A stretch of 64,000 bases of DNA from Poriferisodalis sp965198245 (GCF_965198245.1 NZ_OZ240249.1:372001-436000), one strand, 5' to 3'. Counted from the stretch's first letter, positions 14,037-23,552 are shown. Notes: generated from the letters alone by a model not told the origin. Made by a program: numbers and translations.

Positions 14037-16934
14037 TTGAACACTACTCATAAGCGGCGGGGCAGGCGCTCTCTCGCAGCGATCCTGGCGGCGATGCTCA
14101 TGGCATCGGTGCTTGCGGTCGTTGCAGGCTCTCCTGCTCAAGCCGCAAACACATCTAGCGAGGTGCTTGTCGATCACGACAGCGACGCTGACACTGCGCC
14201 TGTGCGCGAGTTCGGCGGCCGTGATCGTTACGACACTGCACTTCGCCTTGCGAAGGACTTCGCTGAAGGCAAGGGCGGACTCAACACCGTCCCGACTGCA
14301 TTCGTCGCGTCTGGCCACAAGCTGGTCGATGCCGTATCGGTCGCCGGTCTTGCCGGGTTTCTTGACGTACCGATCCTGCTGACGCCCGGCGACAGCCTGC
14401 ACGGCCGCGTGGCCGACTTCATCGAGGACTACGGCGTCGATAACGTCTACATCCTCGGTGGCGCCGGTGCGGTGTCCGACGAGGTCGCAGAAGACATCGA
14501 AGCGCTCGCCAACGAGCCCACGGTGTCCCGCATCGAGGGCGCCGACCGTTACGCGACTGCTGCTGCTGCAGCGTCGAAGCTGGGCGGCGGCGCTGCCTGG
14601 TGCGGTGGCGAGGATCCTGCGGCCATCCTGGTCAACGGCGGCGACATGTCGCTGGTCGACGCCATGATGGTCGGCCCGATCGCTCACCGTTTGCAGCTGC
14701 CATTGCTGATGACCACAGCCGACGAGCTGCCGGCGGGTACAGCGGACTTCATCGAGGGTGAGGACATTGAGCATGTCGTCATCGTGGGCGGCACCGATGC
14801 CGTCTCCGACGACGTCGCCACTGCCCTCAGCGACTCCGGTGTTGACACCGTGGAGCGCATCGCTGGCGATACGCCGGCGGGCACCTCGGTCTTGCTGGCC
14901 GAGCTGCTGACCGGTGACTGCAAGGACGACCTCACTCCGACGGCACCCTCCACGGTGGCGCTGGTGAGCCAGGACGGACTGCCTGACGGCGTTGCTGCAG
15001 CACCTGTGCTGTCCAGCAGTAGCGACTTTGCTGATGGCTTCTTGGTGCCGATGCTTGTCGTGGGCGACACGCTGCCCGCCGCGGTGCGCGACTACCTGGC
15101 CGCCACTCCGCAGGCCGACTCCGACGGCAACAAGGTCAACCTGACCATCGTGGCCATCGGCGGCGCCGGTGCGGTGAGCGCAAGCGTGATGAGCGCCGCG
15201 CTTGACGCAGCTGCATCCTCGGATGACCTCACGGTGAAGATCGCAGCTACTGGTGGCGACCTCGACGATGACGGTGACGAGACCGATGATCCCCCACAGG
15301 CTGGCAACAAGTCCGTTGACCTGCACTTCAGCGACAACGTCATCGACGATTTGACAGCCCTCGAATCAATGGTGCGTGACATCCTGGAGATCAACGGTGC
15401 TCCAGCACGGCTCGCCGCAACTCCGGTCGCACATGCTGGGGGCAACAGCAGCATTGCGGACTGCGATCCAGACACGGTCACCGTGAACCTCGCACGCGAG
15501 CTGAAGCCCGGCGACACGATTTCGATCGTTGCAACCAGCCTGAAGTTCGGCGCCAATGTGGACTTGCGTTCCATTAGCGGTACGTCGGTGACAGTGCCTG
15601 CGCGTGTGGTAGACCGCACACGTCCTGCCGTGAGCGCCATCGGCATCGTCGGCCAGACAACTTTCCTGGTGAGCGTTACCGAGGACAACTTGGCGCTCGA
15701 CTTCGTGCTTGACGGAAACGACTTCGAGCTCAGCTCCTCGCGCGGCAGCACACTTGGAGCAGTTGGTTGGACGGCTGGAGCGAAGTCGGGCACTGTGGCA
15801 GTCGTCAATGAAGATGCTGACGCAACCAACCTCATTCACGCCGGCGATCGCCTGACGATCAAGAGCGGTTCGGTTGAGGACGACAACGAGAACAAGAACC
15901 TCCAGCGTTCGTTCACTGCAGTCACCCCGCAGAAGAGTCCGCGGATCACCTCGGTGCTGATGAGCAGCTTGAAGCCTCTCACCCAGGCGGCGTACACGGT
16001 TCCCGCTGTGTTCACGGGCGCCGAGACGCTGATCACGATCTCGGCCAAGAAGGATGGTGCCGCGGCTGGTGCTGTCGGCAACGACTGGGGCTTCGTGTTC
16101 GACGTGGCCAGCACCTATGACGACGAGAAGGCGACCGACATTGATGTCCGGGTCAACAGCCGTGATGCGACCGTGTTCGTGCGGTTCAACAACGGCAAGG
16201 CCAAGTTCGCCGATCTGAAGGCCGAACTCGAGGACAACAGCGCATTCGATGCGATGTTCGAGGTGAGTCTGCCCGCGGATGAGGACGGCGTCTGCGGTGC
16301 CACCGAGAACAACAACCTGAGCATCGACACGAACAGCAGGCAGGAGCCGGCACTGCGTGCCCTAGATGATGACGATGCCGCCATCATGGGCCAGACCCAG
16401 GTTGCGATCCAAGTCCGCTTCAACGGCTACGTCGAGACCATCGGCAACACACCGGGCACCACTGATCATTCAGAACTGCTCGCAGACGTGCTGGACCGCA
16501 CTGCGAGCCGGGTGCAGGGCAAGGGTGAAGGTGTACCGCTGGAAGAAGTTCGGGCCGTTGCAGTTGGTCGAGTCCGAACAGCGCTCGGACTGTCCGACAA
16601 CGCGACGGCGGGAACATTCAATGCACCTGGCACGACGGTGCGCTACGAGGCGCTCACCACCAGTGCGGCCATGCTGCCGCAGCTGCGTGACCTCGTGGAC
16701 ACGGATGCCGGCCACGCTGGCGACGTGCGCACAACAGACACCGCTGGCGATGCACTCGATTCTGATACTGACATTGATCCGGTAGTAGCGATCGCGATCG
16801 GCTACGCGGCAGATGAAGGCCACGACCCGGACGGCAAGCGCGACACCGTGGACGAGGACAAGAACGATTCCTCGCAGGTCCGTATCGGGCGCAGCAGCAG
16901 CGTCGATGCTCCGGACGACCCGCTGGCCAGCTAG
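14037..16934 (+). CDS. CWB2 surface protein, paralogue C
   Basis: 965 residues from TTG 14037 (M-NTTHKRRGRRSL), after AGGGAG at conserved spacing; a frame extension to 13977 is rejected on this basis. Signal peptide 1-36 (SPAQA). CWB2 repeats to about residue 400 (FGGRDRYDTALRLA, IEGADRYATAAAAA, VVIVGGTDAVSDDVATAL). The Ca-loop position found in A and B is shortened (DLDDDGDETDD). Ig-like segments, the VFVRFNNGKAKFADLKAELE domain and the tail SQVRIGRSSSVDAP follow. It ends in the same terminator module as A and B. Predicted secreted and wall-associated. Confidence 0.9.
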   Translation: MNTTHKRRGRRSLAAILAAMLMASVLAVVAGSPAQAANTSSEVLVDHDSDADTAPVREFGGRDRYDTALRLAKDFAEGKGGLNTVPTAFVASGHKLVDAVSVAGLAGFLDVPILLTPGDSLHGRVADFIEDYGVDNVYILGGAGAVSDEVAEDIEALANEPTVSRIEGADRYATAAAAASKLGGGAAWCGGEDPAAILVNGGDMSLVDAMMVGPIAHRLQLPLLMTTADELPAGTADFIEGEDIEHVVIVGGTDAVSDDVATALSDSGVDTVERIAGDTPAGTSVLLAELLTGDCKDDLTPTAPSTVALVSQDGLPDGVAAAPVLSSSSDFADGFLVPMLVVGDTLPAAVRDYLAATPQADSDGNKVNLTIVAIGGAGAVSASVMSAALDAAASSDDLTVKIAATGGDLDDDGDETDDPPQAGNKSVDLHFSDNVIDDLTALESMVRDILEINGAPARLAATPVAHAGGNSSIADCDPDTVTVNLARELKPGDTISIVATSLKFGANVDLRSISGTSVTVPARVVDRTRPAVSAIGIVGQTTFLVSVTEDNLALDFVLDGNDFELSSSRGSTLGAVGWTAGAKSGTVAVVNEDADATNLIHAGDRLTIKSGSVEDDNENKNLQRSFTAVTPQKSPRITSVLMSSLKPLTQAAYTVPAVFTGAETLITISAKKDGAAAGAVGNDWGFVFDVASTYDDEKATDIDVRVNSRDATVFVRFNNGKAKFADLKAELEDNSAFDAMFEVSLPADEDGVCGATENNNLSIDTNSRQEPALRALDDDDAAIMGQTQVAIQVRFNGYVETIGNTPGTTDHSELLADVLDRTASRVQGKGEGVPLEEVRAVAVGRVRTALGLSDNATAGTFNAPGTTVRYEALTTSAAMLPQLRDLVDTDAGHAGDVRTTDTAGDALDSDTDIDPVVAIAIGYAADEGHDPDGKRDTVDEDKNDSSQVRIGRSSSVDAPDDPLAS

Positions 16935-17005
16935 GAGCTAGCTGCACAGTTGAACTGAACGGTCGGGTGGCCTGCCCGCCCGACCGGGACAGCAAAAACT
17001 GAGAA

Positions 17006-17035
17006 GGAGCCCCGGGGTCTCGGCCCCGGGGCTCC
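17006..17035 (+). terminator. Terminator hairpin of CWB2 gene C (same module as A and B)
   Basis: 12-bp stem GGAGCCCCGGGG / CCCCGGGGCTCC with loop TCTCGG, 71 bp beyond the stop. The module from about 16930 is near-identical to that of B. Confidence 0.75.
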
Positions 17036-17140
17036 TCGCGTCCCCACCCACCTCTCGAACGCATCTCGCGGCCGCAGGTCGTCCTGTCACGCTTGGTGCC
17101 AGTCTCAGTACATGTTCTGGTGCGAGTTTGGGTATCGGTC

Positions 17141-17146
17141 TATAGT
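17141..17146 (+). promoter_or_regulatory. Likely -10 box (TATAGT) of the TIGR04255 gene
   Basis: TATAGT ends 9 nt before the ATG at 17156, giving a transcript starting almost at the start codon, as seen for hipB and for CWB2 genes J, K and L. No clear -35. Confidence 0.45.
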
Positions 17147-17712
17147 TTCTGGCAGATGGGCTACACGCGTGAGGTGTACACAAACGCGCCGCTGGTGTAC
17201 GTCACCTGCGAAATCCGGTTCCCGTTAGCCCTGATTGTTCATGAGAATGCCTGATCGGCGTTTTGGGTTGTGTTTTCGGTGTGCGGGGCGGGTTTGTCGG
17301 CTTGGCGGGACCCGGTGGGTGTTGTTTGGCGCTGTTGGGGTGGTCGCTGGGCGGGTGTGGGGTCCCCGGCATGGGTGTGGGGGCGCGGCGGGCCGGCCGC
17401 TGGGTGAGCGGCGCTGTGGGCGGCTGGGGGTGCGGGGTGCTCAGTTGGGGTGCTGGGCGGCGAGCAGGGCTTTGGCGCCGGGGTGTGCGGTGGGGAGCCG
17501 CAGCTTGACGCGTCGGCCGGTTTCGCACACGAGCGCGGGCAGGTGCCACAGCTGCCAGCGGAGCCGTTTGGGTGCCGCTTTGGCGAGCGGCCCGGTGAGG
17601 CGCTGTGTCTGGAACTGAGGTGTTTCTGACTCTTCGCGACGGGTTGGGGTTGGGTTCAGACTGCGTCGGTGGGTTGCTGGCGGGTTGTGGTTGGTGAGAG
17701 TAGTGGTCTGGG

Positions 17713-18765
17713 TCATCGTTGGCTCCGGTGCCAGGCTCGGCGTTGTTGGTCGGCGGTGTGCATCCCGTGCTGGCGGGCGGCGCGGATGGTGTCGCCGCGG
17801 CCGTCGTGTTCGTCGTTGGGGGTGACGTAGCCGATGGCTTCGTGCAGCCGGACGCTGTTGTGGTGGGCTCGGATCCGTTCGAGTTCGGCGGTGAGCACGG
17901 TCGGGTCGGTGATCGTGGTCAGGTGGGGGTGCTCGCGTTTGGCGTGGCCCCACAGCGACTCGATCCAGGCCTGGTCGGTCGGTGTGGAGGGGCGGCCGAA
18001 GTGTTGAGCGATCGAGCACAGGGCCATGAACCGGCGGGTCTCGTTGGCGCGCATCTCGGTGCCGTTGTCCGAGATCGCCAGCAGCAACGGGATCGTGGTG
18101 TCGTCGGGCGGTTCGGCGTCGGGGTCGTCGAGGCGTGCCCGCAGCTCGTTGGTGAGCAGCCCTTCGTTGTCGAGACCGCGGCTGAACAGGACCCGGGCGG
18201 CGACCGAGTCGGGGTTGGCTGTGAGGTGGGTGGAGATCCATTTGCGGCTGACGAGGTCGACGATCGCGTACGCGTGCTTGGCGGCAGCGCAGCGTTCGAA
18301 CTGGGAGCCGTCCCAGCACCACAGCTGGTTCGGGCGCCATTCATGCCAGGCCGGCCACGGCGTCTTCACGCTGCGCGCGGGCCGCGGATCTCCTTGCAGG
18401 GCAAGGCCGTGACGGGCCAGGACCCGATCCACTGTCGATGGCGATACCCACACTCGCTGTTCGTAGGAGCCGCGGTGGGCGAGCTTGCGGTGCGAGCGGT
18501 CGATGTCGCCCCAGTCATCGAACAGCGCCAAGATCTCGGCCTCTTCGCACTCGAGGAGCCCATGGATCGGGTTCCCGCCCGCAGCGAGATCCTCGAGGCG
18601 GCCGGCGGCTCGGCGTTGTCGCCAGCGCCACACCCTGGCCCGGTCGACCTCGAGGGCCGCGCAGGCCCGGGTGAGACTCCAGCCGGCGCGCACAGCGTCG
18701 TCGATCAAGCCGAGCAGCGCTGCTTTGGCGGCCCCGTCGACGCGGGCGGGGATCGGGCCGCTCAT
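17713..18765 (-). CDS. IS3-family transposase OrfB (copy 1)
   Basis: 350 residues from ATG 18765, overlapping orfA by 4 nt. It has a helix-turn-helix part (WSLTRACAALEVDRARVWRW) and an rve integrase core: first Asp in LWCWDGSQFERC, second Asp in AISDNGTEMRANETRRF, Glu in WIESLWGHAKREHPHL. All three catalytic residues are present. Identical at protein level to the copy at 20614-21666, so the duplication is very recent. Longer open frames through this gene into the IS1380 middle piece are junction artefacts. Confidence 0.92.
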   Translation of the reverse strand: MSGPIPARVDGAAKAALLGLIDDAVRAGWSLTRACAALEVDRARVWRWRQRRAAGRLEDLAAGGNPIHGLLECEEAEILALFDDWGDIDRSHRKLAHRGSYEQRVWVSPSTVDRVLARHGLALQGDPRPARSVKTPWPAWHEWRPNQLWCWDGSQFERCAAAKHAYAIVDLVSRKWISTHLTANPDSVAARVLFSRGLDNEGLLTNELRARLDDPDAEPPDDTTIPLLLAISDNGTEMRANETRRFMALCSIAQHFGRPSTPTDQAWIESLWGHAKREHPHLTTITDPTVLTAELERIRAHHNSVRLHEAIGYVTPNDEHDGRGDTIRAARQHGMHTADQQRRAWHRSQR

Positions 18766-19091
18766 CCCCAGTGCGATTTTCCCCGCAGCACCGCCAACTC
18801 GACCGCCTGCTCGATCACCGTGGACTGGAGCCGTTCGACTTCGGCGCGCAACGCGGCCGCCTCCGACGCCTCGGCGCGGGACTGGCGCGGCCGGCCCGGC
18901 CTGGAGGCCTGCAAAGCGGCGATCGCCCCGTCGCGAGCCACAGCGCGCAGCCGAGCGACCACCGAGCGATCCACCCCCGCCTCGGCCGCGGCGTCCGCTT
19001 GGGAAATCTGCCCCGACAGCATCCGCACCCACAAGTCGTACTTCTGCTCCGCTGTCAGCATCCGCTTCGGCTCTCGCTGCATCGACGTCAT
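18762..19091 (-). CDS. IS3-family OrfA, DNA-binding subunit (copy 1)
   Basis: 109 residues from ATG 19091. An HTH domain (LTAEQKYDLWVRMLSGQISQ, then ADAAAEAGVDRSVVARLRAV) is followed by a leucine-zipper-like helix (ALRAEVERLQSTVIEQAVEL). It binds the element ends and partners OrfB. The end overlaps orfB (ATGA), so OrfB is made by coupling or by frameshifting near the GGGGAAAA run. Confidence 0.9.
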   Translation of the reverse strand: MTSMQREPKRMLTAEQKYDLWVRMLSGQISQADAAAEAGVDRSVVARLRAVARDGAIAALQASRPGRPRQSRAEASEAAALRAEVERLQSTVIEQAVELAVLRGKSHWG

Positions 19092-20287
19092 CGTTGACGG
19101 CCTCCATGATCAAGGCCAGCCACCATCTCAGATGCAACCTGAAAGAACCAGAATCCCGTCGCGTTAAGTCAGACGCAACACAGAACCAGTGCACGAGCGC
19201 TGCGCTGATGGTGCACAGTGCTGCCCATGCGCTGTTGGCGTCCCAGGCGGTGAAGGGCATGCGCGCCAGCCCGGAGTCCTTGAGACGGGCGACGGCGTCT
19301 TCGACGTCGGCGTGTTTTCGCATGAGCTTGTCGAGCCGCGCTGGGCCGGCTGTGGCGTCGGTGAGGAATCCCCAGTAGCGGAAGTTGTCGCTGTCGAACA
19401 GGCTGCGCTGCGCGCCCGGGTGCAGCGGTTCGCGTCGGATGATCAGCCGTGTCCCCTCGGGCCAGCCCGATAGGTCCACCAGATCGGTCAGCTCCGCGAC
19501 ATGGGCCTTGGAGCGGCGCTGTTTGGGGTTCGCCACCGCGGCGCTCCAGCGTCGGGGATCACAGCGGGCAGCCGCGATCGCGGCGTCGATGCCCGCGGTG
19601 GCCCGAGCCGACATGAAAAACGTGATGTTGCGGTCCCGGCATGCCTCAGCGATACGCGCCGAGCAGCCGCCGGCGTCGACCCGCAGCACCGTCTCGCGTC
19701 CCCCCAGCGCCGCGGCGTCGCCTGCGCGGTGGCCCGCGGCGTCGGCTGCGGGCAGCACCGATATCGCAGCGTCGAGCACTTCTATGTGATCGGCGATGTC
19801 GTTCGCGGCGGCGTTGCCCGGGCGCAGCTTGACCCACAGCGGCTCCCCGTCGCCGGTCGAGCACATCATCGGATGAAAACCGAACCCGCCCTTGTAATGA
19901 GGCGCGGCGCCCTGCTTGTTCTCCGAGTGGACCTCCACCAGCGTCGAGTCGATGTCGAGCACCAACGGACCCGAGCCGCGGCGCTTCGACCACGCCTCGC
20001 CGCGCGCCGTGGCCGCGGCGCCCCACAGCGCCCCGAGTCCCGAGCCGTCGATGCCGCGCAGTGCCCGATACAGCGTCGAGTGCGACCCCACCGGCCCGAA
20101 CAGGTCCCGCTGAGACCGCAGATGCTCGATATCTGTGCACGCCTCCCCGCCTCCGGCCAGCACCAACAACAGATGCACCAACAAGGCTTCACCGCCTGTG
20201 TTGCGTCTGACTTAACGCGACGGGATTCTGGTTCTTTCAGGTTGCATCTGAGATGGTGGCTGGCCTTGATCATGGAGGCCGTCAACG

Positions 20288-20617
20288 ATGACGTCGATGC
20301 AGCGAGAGCCGAAGCGGATGCTGACAGCGGAGCAGAAGTACGACTTGTGGGTGCGGATGCTGTCGGGGCAGATTTCCCAAGCGGACGCCGCGGCCGAGGC
20401 GGGGGTGGATCGCTCGGTGGTCGCTCGGCTGCGCGCTGTGGCTCGCGACGGGGCGATCGCCGCTTTGCAGGCCTCCAGGCCGGGCCGGCCGCGCCAGTCC
20501 CGCGCCGAGGCGTCGGAGGCGGCCGCGTTGCGCGCCGAAGTCGAACGGCTCCAGTCCACGGTGATCGAGCAGGCGGTCGAGTTGGCGGTGCTGCGGGGAA
20601 AATCGCACTGGGGATGA
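20288..20617 (+). CDS. IS3-family OrfA, DNA-binding subunit (copy 2)
   Basis: 109 residues, identical in sequence to the copy at 18762-19091: N-terminal HTH and C-terminal zipper-like helix. Its TGA overlaps the orfB ATG at 20614. Both copies being intact means either could supply transposition functions. Confidence 0.9.
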   Translation: MTSMQREPKRMLTAEQKYDLWVRMLSGQISQADAAAEAGVDRSVVARLRAVARDGAIAALQASRPGRPRQSRAEASEAAALRAEVERLQSTVIEQAVELAVLRGKSHWG

Positions 20618-21666
20618 GCGGCCCGATCCCCGCCCGCGTCGACGGGGCCGCCAAAGCAGCGCTGCTCGGCTTGATCGACGACGCTGTGCGCGCCGGCTGG
20701 AGTCTCACCCGGGCCTGCGCGGCCCTCGAGGTCGACCGGGCCAGGGTGTGGCGCTGGCGACAACGCCGAGCCGCCGGCCGCCTCGAGGATCTCGCTGCGG
20801 GCGGGAACCCGATCCATGGGCTCCTCGAGTGCGAAGAGGCCGAGATCTTGGCGCTGTTCGATGACTGGGGCGACATCGACCGCTCGCACCGCAAGCTCGC
20901 CCACCGCGGCTCCTACGAACAGCGAGTGTGGGTATCGCCATCGACAGTGGATCGGGTCCTGGCCCGTCACGGCCTTGCCCTGCAAGGAGATCCGCGGCCC
21001 GCGCGCAGCGTGAAGACGCCGTGGCCGGCCTGGCATGAATGGCGCCCGAACCAGCTGTGGTGCTGGGACGGCTCCCAGTTCGAACGCTGCGCTGCCGCCA
21101 AGCACGCGTACGCGATCGTCGACCTCGTCAGCCGCAAATGGATCTCCACCCACCTCACAGCCAACCCCGACTCGGTCGCCGCCCGGGTCCTGTTCAGCCG
21201 CGGTCTCGACAACGAAGGGCTGCTCACCAACGAGCTGCGGGCACGCCTCGACGACCCCGACGCCGAACCGCCCGACGACACCACGATCCCGTTGCTGCTG
21301 GCGATCTCGGACAACGGCACCGAGATGCGCGCCAACGAGACCCGCCGGTTCATGGCCCTGTGCTCGATCGCTCAACACTTCGGCCGCCCCTCCACACCGA
21401 CCGACCAGGCCTGGATCGAGTCGCTGTGGGGCCACGCCAAACGCGAGCACCCCCACCTGACCACGATCACCGACCCGACCGTGCTCACCGCCGAACTCGA
21501 ACGGATCCGAGCCCACCACAACAGCGTCCGGCTGCACGAAGCCATCGGCTACGTCACCCCCAACGACGAACACGACGGCCGCGGCGACACCATCCGCGCC
21601 GCCCGCCAGCACGGGATGCACACCGCCGACCAACAACGCCGAGCCTGGCACCGGAGCCAACGATGA
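20614..21666 (+). CDS. IS3-family transposase OrfB (copy 2)
   Basis: 350 residues from ATG 20614, with the same intact rve core residues (D in CWDGSQF, D in SDNGTEM, E in WIESLWGH) as copy 1. A longer open frame starting at 19501 runs in from the antisense of the IS1380 piece and is rejected. The gene ends about 100 bp before the element's right end. Confidence 0.92.
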   Translation: MSGPIPARVDGAAKAALLGLIDDAVRAGWSLTRACAALEVDRARVWRWRQRRAAGRLEDLAAGGNPIHGLLECEEAEILALFDDWGDIDRSHRKLAHRGSYEQRVWVSPSTVDRVLARHGLALQGDPRPARSVKTPWPAWHEWRPNQLWCWDGSQFERCAAAKHAYAIVDLVSRKWISTHLTANPDSVAARVLFSRGLDNEGLLTNELRARLDDPDAEPPDDTTIPLLLAISDNGTEMRANETRRFMALCSIAQHFGRPSTPTDQAWIESLWGHAKREHPHLTTITDPTVLTAELERIRAHHNSVRLHEAIGYVTPNDEHDGRGDTIRAARQHGMHTADQQRRAWHRSQR

Positions 21667-21931
21667 CCCAGACCACTACTCTCACCAACCACAACCCGCC
21701 AGCAACCCACCGACGCAGTCTGAACCCAACCCCAACCCGTCGCGAAGAGTCAGAAACACCTCAGACCGGAGCGCGCTCGCCGCGCCGCGGAACCGCCGCC
21801 GACAGCGCCGAAGTCAGCCCGACGCGGTCCGCGAAACCGCCCAAAGCGAACAGCCCCGCGCCCCACGCCACCCGATCTCCGCCGCCTGCCAGACGCGCAT
21901 TTGCCACACTGCTAAGTTTCACCTCGGAGAT

Positions 21932-21991
21932 GCCTCTCTGAATTGCACACTGCGTGTGTCGACAACACGCATCGTCGCAGATCAGAGAGGC
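21932..21991. repeat. Two-tier inverted repeat near the 5' end of the IS1380 element
   Basis: GCCTCTCTGA (21932-21941) and TCAGAGAGGC (21982-21991) enclose an inner GCGTGT / ACACGC pair. It lies between the inverted terminal repeat and the transposase start, where such hairpins often block read-through transcription into a transposase. Inference from position only. Confidence 0.45.
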
Positions 21992-22764
21992 TTTTCCGCG
22001 GACTCACACACCCAAACCCGCCCGACTCATGAACAATCAGGGTTAGTGCCGCGCCTGACGGCTGAGGACACACTGAGCCGTCTGGTCGAGCAGTTTGCGG
22101 ACTTACTGCCCCTTCCCGCCACGGGCACGGTGGAATGGGCAGACGAGGACACAGATGATGGCGATGAGACCCAACGCTTCTTGCGATTCTCGAACCGCGA
22201 CCGCACGTCCTCGGTCGTGCTCACCCGAACGTCCCTGTCGATCGAAACCACCTCGTACAGCGAGTGGCCAGAGTTTCGGTCCTTGGTCATGCATGCAATC
22301 GATGTTGTTGCCAGCGATGCGCGAGTGGCGGGTGTCGAGCGCGTCGGCCTCCGCTACATCGATGAGATCCGCGTTCCCGAACCCATCACCGATGCGTCTC
22401 AGTGGAGCGACTGGGTCGCAGCCGACGTCCTCAGCCACTTGAAGATGGTGCCCGATATGTCACCAGACGGCTTCACTACCGCGGCCGTGCTCCACAACGG
22501 CAACCACCACATGCTCGTCCGGTATGCCGCGATGGTCGGTTCGGGAGTCGTCGGGGACAAGCCACTGCGCCGACGAACGCAGCCGCCCGAGGGACCTTTT
22601 TTTGTCATTGATGTTGACTCGTATCGCGACACCAGCGGTTCCGAAATGATCGACTTCGACACTGAACCTGTCGCTACGGTGCTCGACGAGTTGCACGAGC
22701 CGATAGGGAAGCTGTTCCAGCGCTCGATCACCGATCGTGCGCGGGAATTGTTCAGGGAGGAGCC

Positions 22765-23427
22765 ATGACGCTCATCACCGATCAGACCTCAGCGAGATCT
22801 CGGCAGCTTGGCTCAGGGTTCATGCCCGGGATCGGCACGGCTTCTGCAGCGGAGGCTATTGCCGACCTGAATGAGGCCTACTGGGTGTGTACGCGTTGGA
22901 CAAATGTGAGTTCAAGACGGATCCTCAGCTCTCGTGAGGCACCCATCCGGCGTGCACCGCCGTTGTCCGCTCTGGGCCTTCTGACCAACACGAAGGCACA
23001 GCACGGCAGCGAGGCGCTGCTCGCAGAGTTGGCGATCGATCGTGGTCTCGGCTGGACGGACATCGCCCGACTGTGCCGGGTCTCGATCTCGGCTGTACGC
23101 AAGTGGCGTTCTGGTGGTGCGCTTGCACCTGAACGTTTGAGGTCCTTGAGCAAGCTCGCCGCTTTTCTCGAACTTCTTGAGGAAGTCGGACCTGTCGGTG
23201 AAGCTGTCGGTTGGCTGATGATGCCTCTCGTTGAGCAACACACCGTCACTGCCGCCGATCTCTTTCGCGCTGGCCTTGGCGAAGACATCCTCGAGCACGT
23301 GCAGGGACATCTGAGTGTCGAAGAGCTGCTGGACCGCTGGAGTTCCAGCTGGCGGACTGAGACACGCTCGGATTGGATGGTCGTTGATCGCCCAGACGGC
23401 GAGCGAGTGATCACCCGACGAAGCTGA
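22765..23427 (+). CDS. HTH protein coupled to the TIGR04255 gene
   Basis: 220 residues from ATG 22765, overlapping the stop of the TIGR04255 gene by 4 nt. A helix-turn-helix lies around residues 92-120 (LGWTDIARLCRVSISAVRKW, then RSGGALAPERLRSL), followed by a helical region and an acidic end. No precise family is recognised. The layout (TIGR04255 gene plus coupled HTH protein) resembles a two-gene module of unknown purpose. With the IS1380 insertion upstream, expression now depends on promoters inside the element or re-initiation. Confidence 0.75.
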   Translation: MTLITDQTSARSRQLGSGFMPGIGTASAAEAIADLNEAYWVCTRWTNVSSRRILSSREAPIRRAPPLSALGLLTNTKAQHGSEALLAELAIDRGLGWTDIARLCRVSISAVRKWRSGGALAPERLRSLSKLAAFLELLEEVGPVGEAVGWLMMPLVEQHTVTAADLFRAGLGEDILEHVQGHLSVEELLDRWSSSWRTETRSDWMVVDRPDGERVITRRS

Positions 23428-23552
23428 TGTTGGAGCCTCAGACCCGGTTCAACGCCCAGTCCGTGATTCGCCAAGAGATCAAGCGTCGGCGAGCCGGATT
23501 GAACAAACCATAGGTCGCAGGCCACCACGTCATGTGTTGGCACTGGGGAATG

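Larger units (their letters stand above)
17615..19182 (-). mobile_element. IS3-family insertion sequence, copy 1 (minus orientation), 1568 bp
   Basis: Ends begin TGTGTTGCGTCTGACT (right, complement) and CTGAGGTGTTTCTGACTC (left), imperfect inverted repeats with a shared CGCGACGGG core. A 3-bp target duplication GAA flanks it (17612-17614, 19183-19185), as expected for IS3. It interrupts the IS1380 transposase. It encodes orfA and orfB and is translated identically to copy 2. Confidence 0.92.
20197..21764 (+). mobile_element. IS3-family insertion sequence, copy 2 (plus orientation), 1568 bp
   Basis: Same ends and same length as copy 1 but inverted relative to it, 1014 bp away. Flanks are GCC and ACC, so there is no exact target duplication; a small local deletion or later rearrangement is likely. 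It interrupts the same IS1380 transposase near its N-terminus. Confidence 0.9.
17441..21922 (-). pseudogene. IS1380-family transposase, broken into three pieces
   Basis: N-terminal piece 21765-21922 (start GTG 21922; ...GLFALGGFADRVGLTSALSA), middle 19183-20196 (LLVHLLLVLAGGGEACTDIE..., DIDSTLVEVHSENKQGA, ...LVHWF), C-terminal piece 17441-17614 (QTQRLTGPLAKAAPKRLRWQ...). The catalytic DDE region (LVLDIDSTL, FFMSARA, DNFRYWGFLTD) is in the middle piece. The left break rejoins perfectly after removing the IS3 copy and one GAA duplication. At the right break the joined frame is short by a few bases relative to the family pattern, so a small deletion probably accompanied that insertion. Confidence 0.85.
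17229..22042 (-). mobile_element. IS1380-family element carrying two nested IS3 copies
   Basis: Outer ends are inverted repeats starting CCCTGATTGTTCATGAG (17229 on; complement ends at 22042). The flanks are a 4-bp target duplication TTAG (17225-17228 and 22043-22046). Total 4814 bp; subtracting the two 1568-bp IS3 copies leaves about 1.68 kb, normal for IS1380. Its transposase is in three pieces, so it cannot move by itself unless supplied in trans. Confidence 0.9.
17156..22768 (+). pseudogene. TIGR04255-family gene split by an IS1380-family element
   Basis: The first 24 codons are at 17156-17228 (MGYTREVYTNAPLVYVTCEI, RFPL), and the rest resumes at 22047 (VPRLTAEDTLSRLVEQF...). Joining across the element with one copy of the 4-bp duplication TTAG gives one frame of about 264 residues. 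The start (Y.NAPL..V.CEIRFP) and the middle (VERVGLRYIDEIRVPEP) match TIGR04255 proteins, which are sporadic and often sit beside a second small gene; function unknown. The downstream HTH gene overlaps its stop by 4 nt. A start at 21956 inside the element could give a 270-residue chimera, but the true N-terminus is the separated piece. Confidence 0.8.

Noticed and set aside
17713..20184. 823-residue minus-strand open frame joining an IS1380 transposase to an IS3 transposase
   Set aside because: It is read across the IS3 insertion junction at 19182; the two parts belong to different elements, and orfB has its own start at 18765.
19501..21666. 721-residue plus-strand open frame ending in the IS3 transposase
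   Set aside because: The first 230 residues are antisense of the IS1380 transposase; the real orfB starts at 20614.
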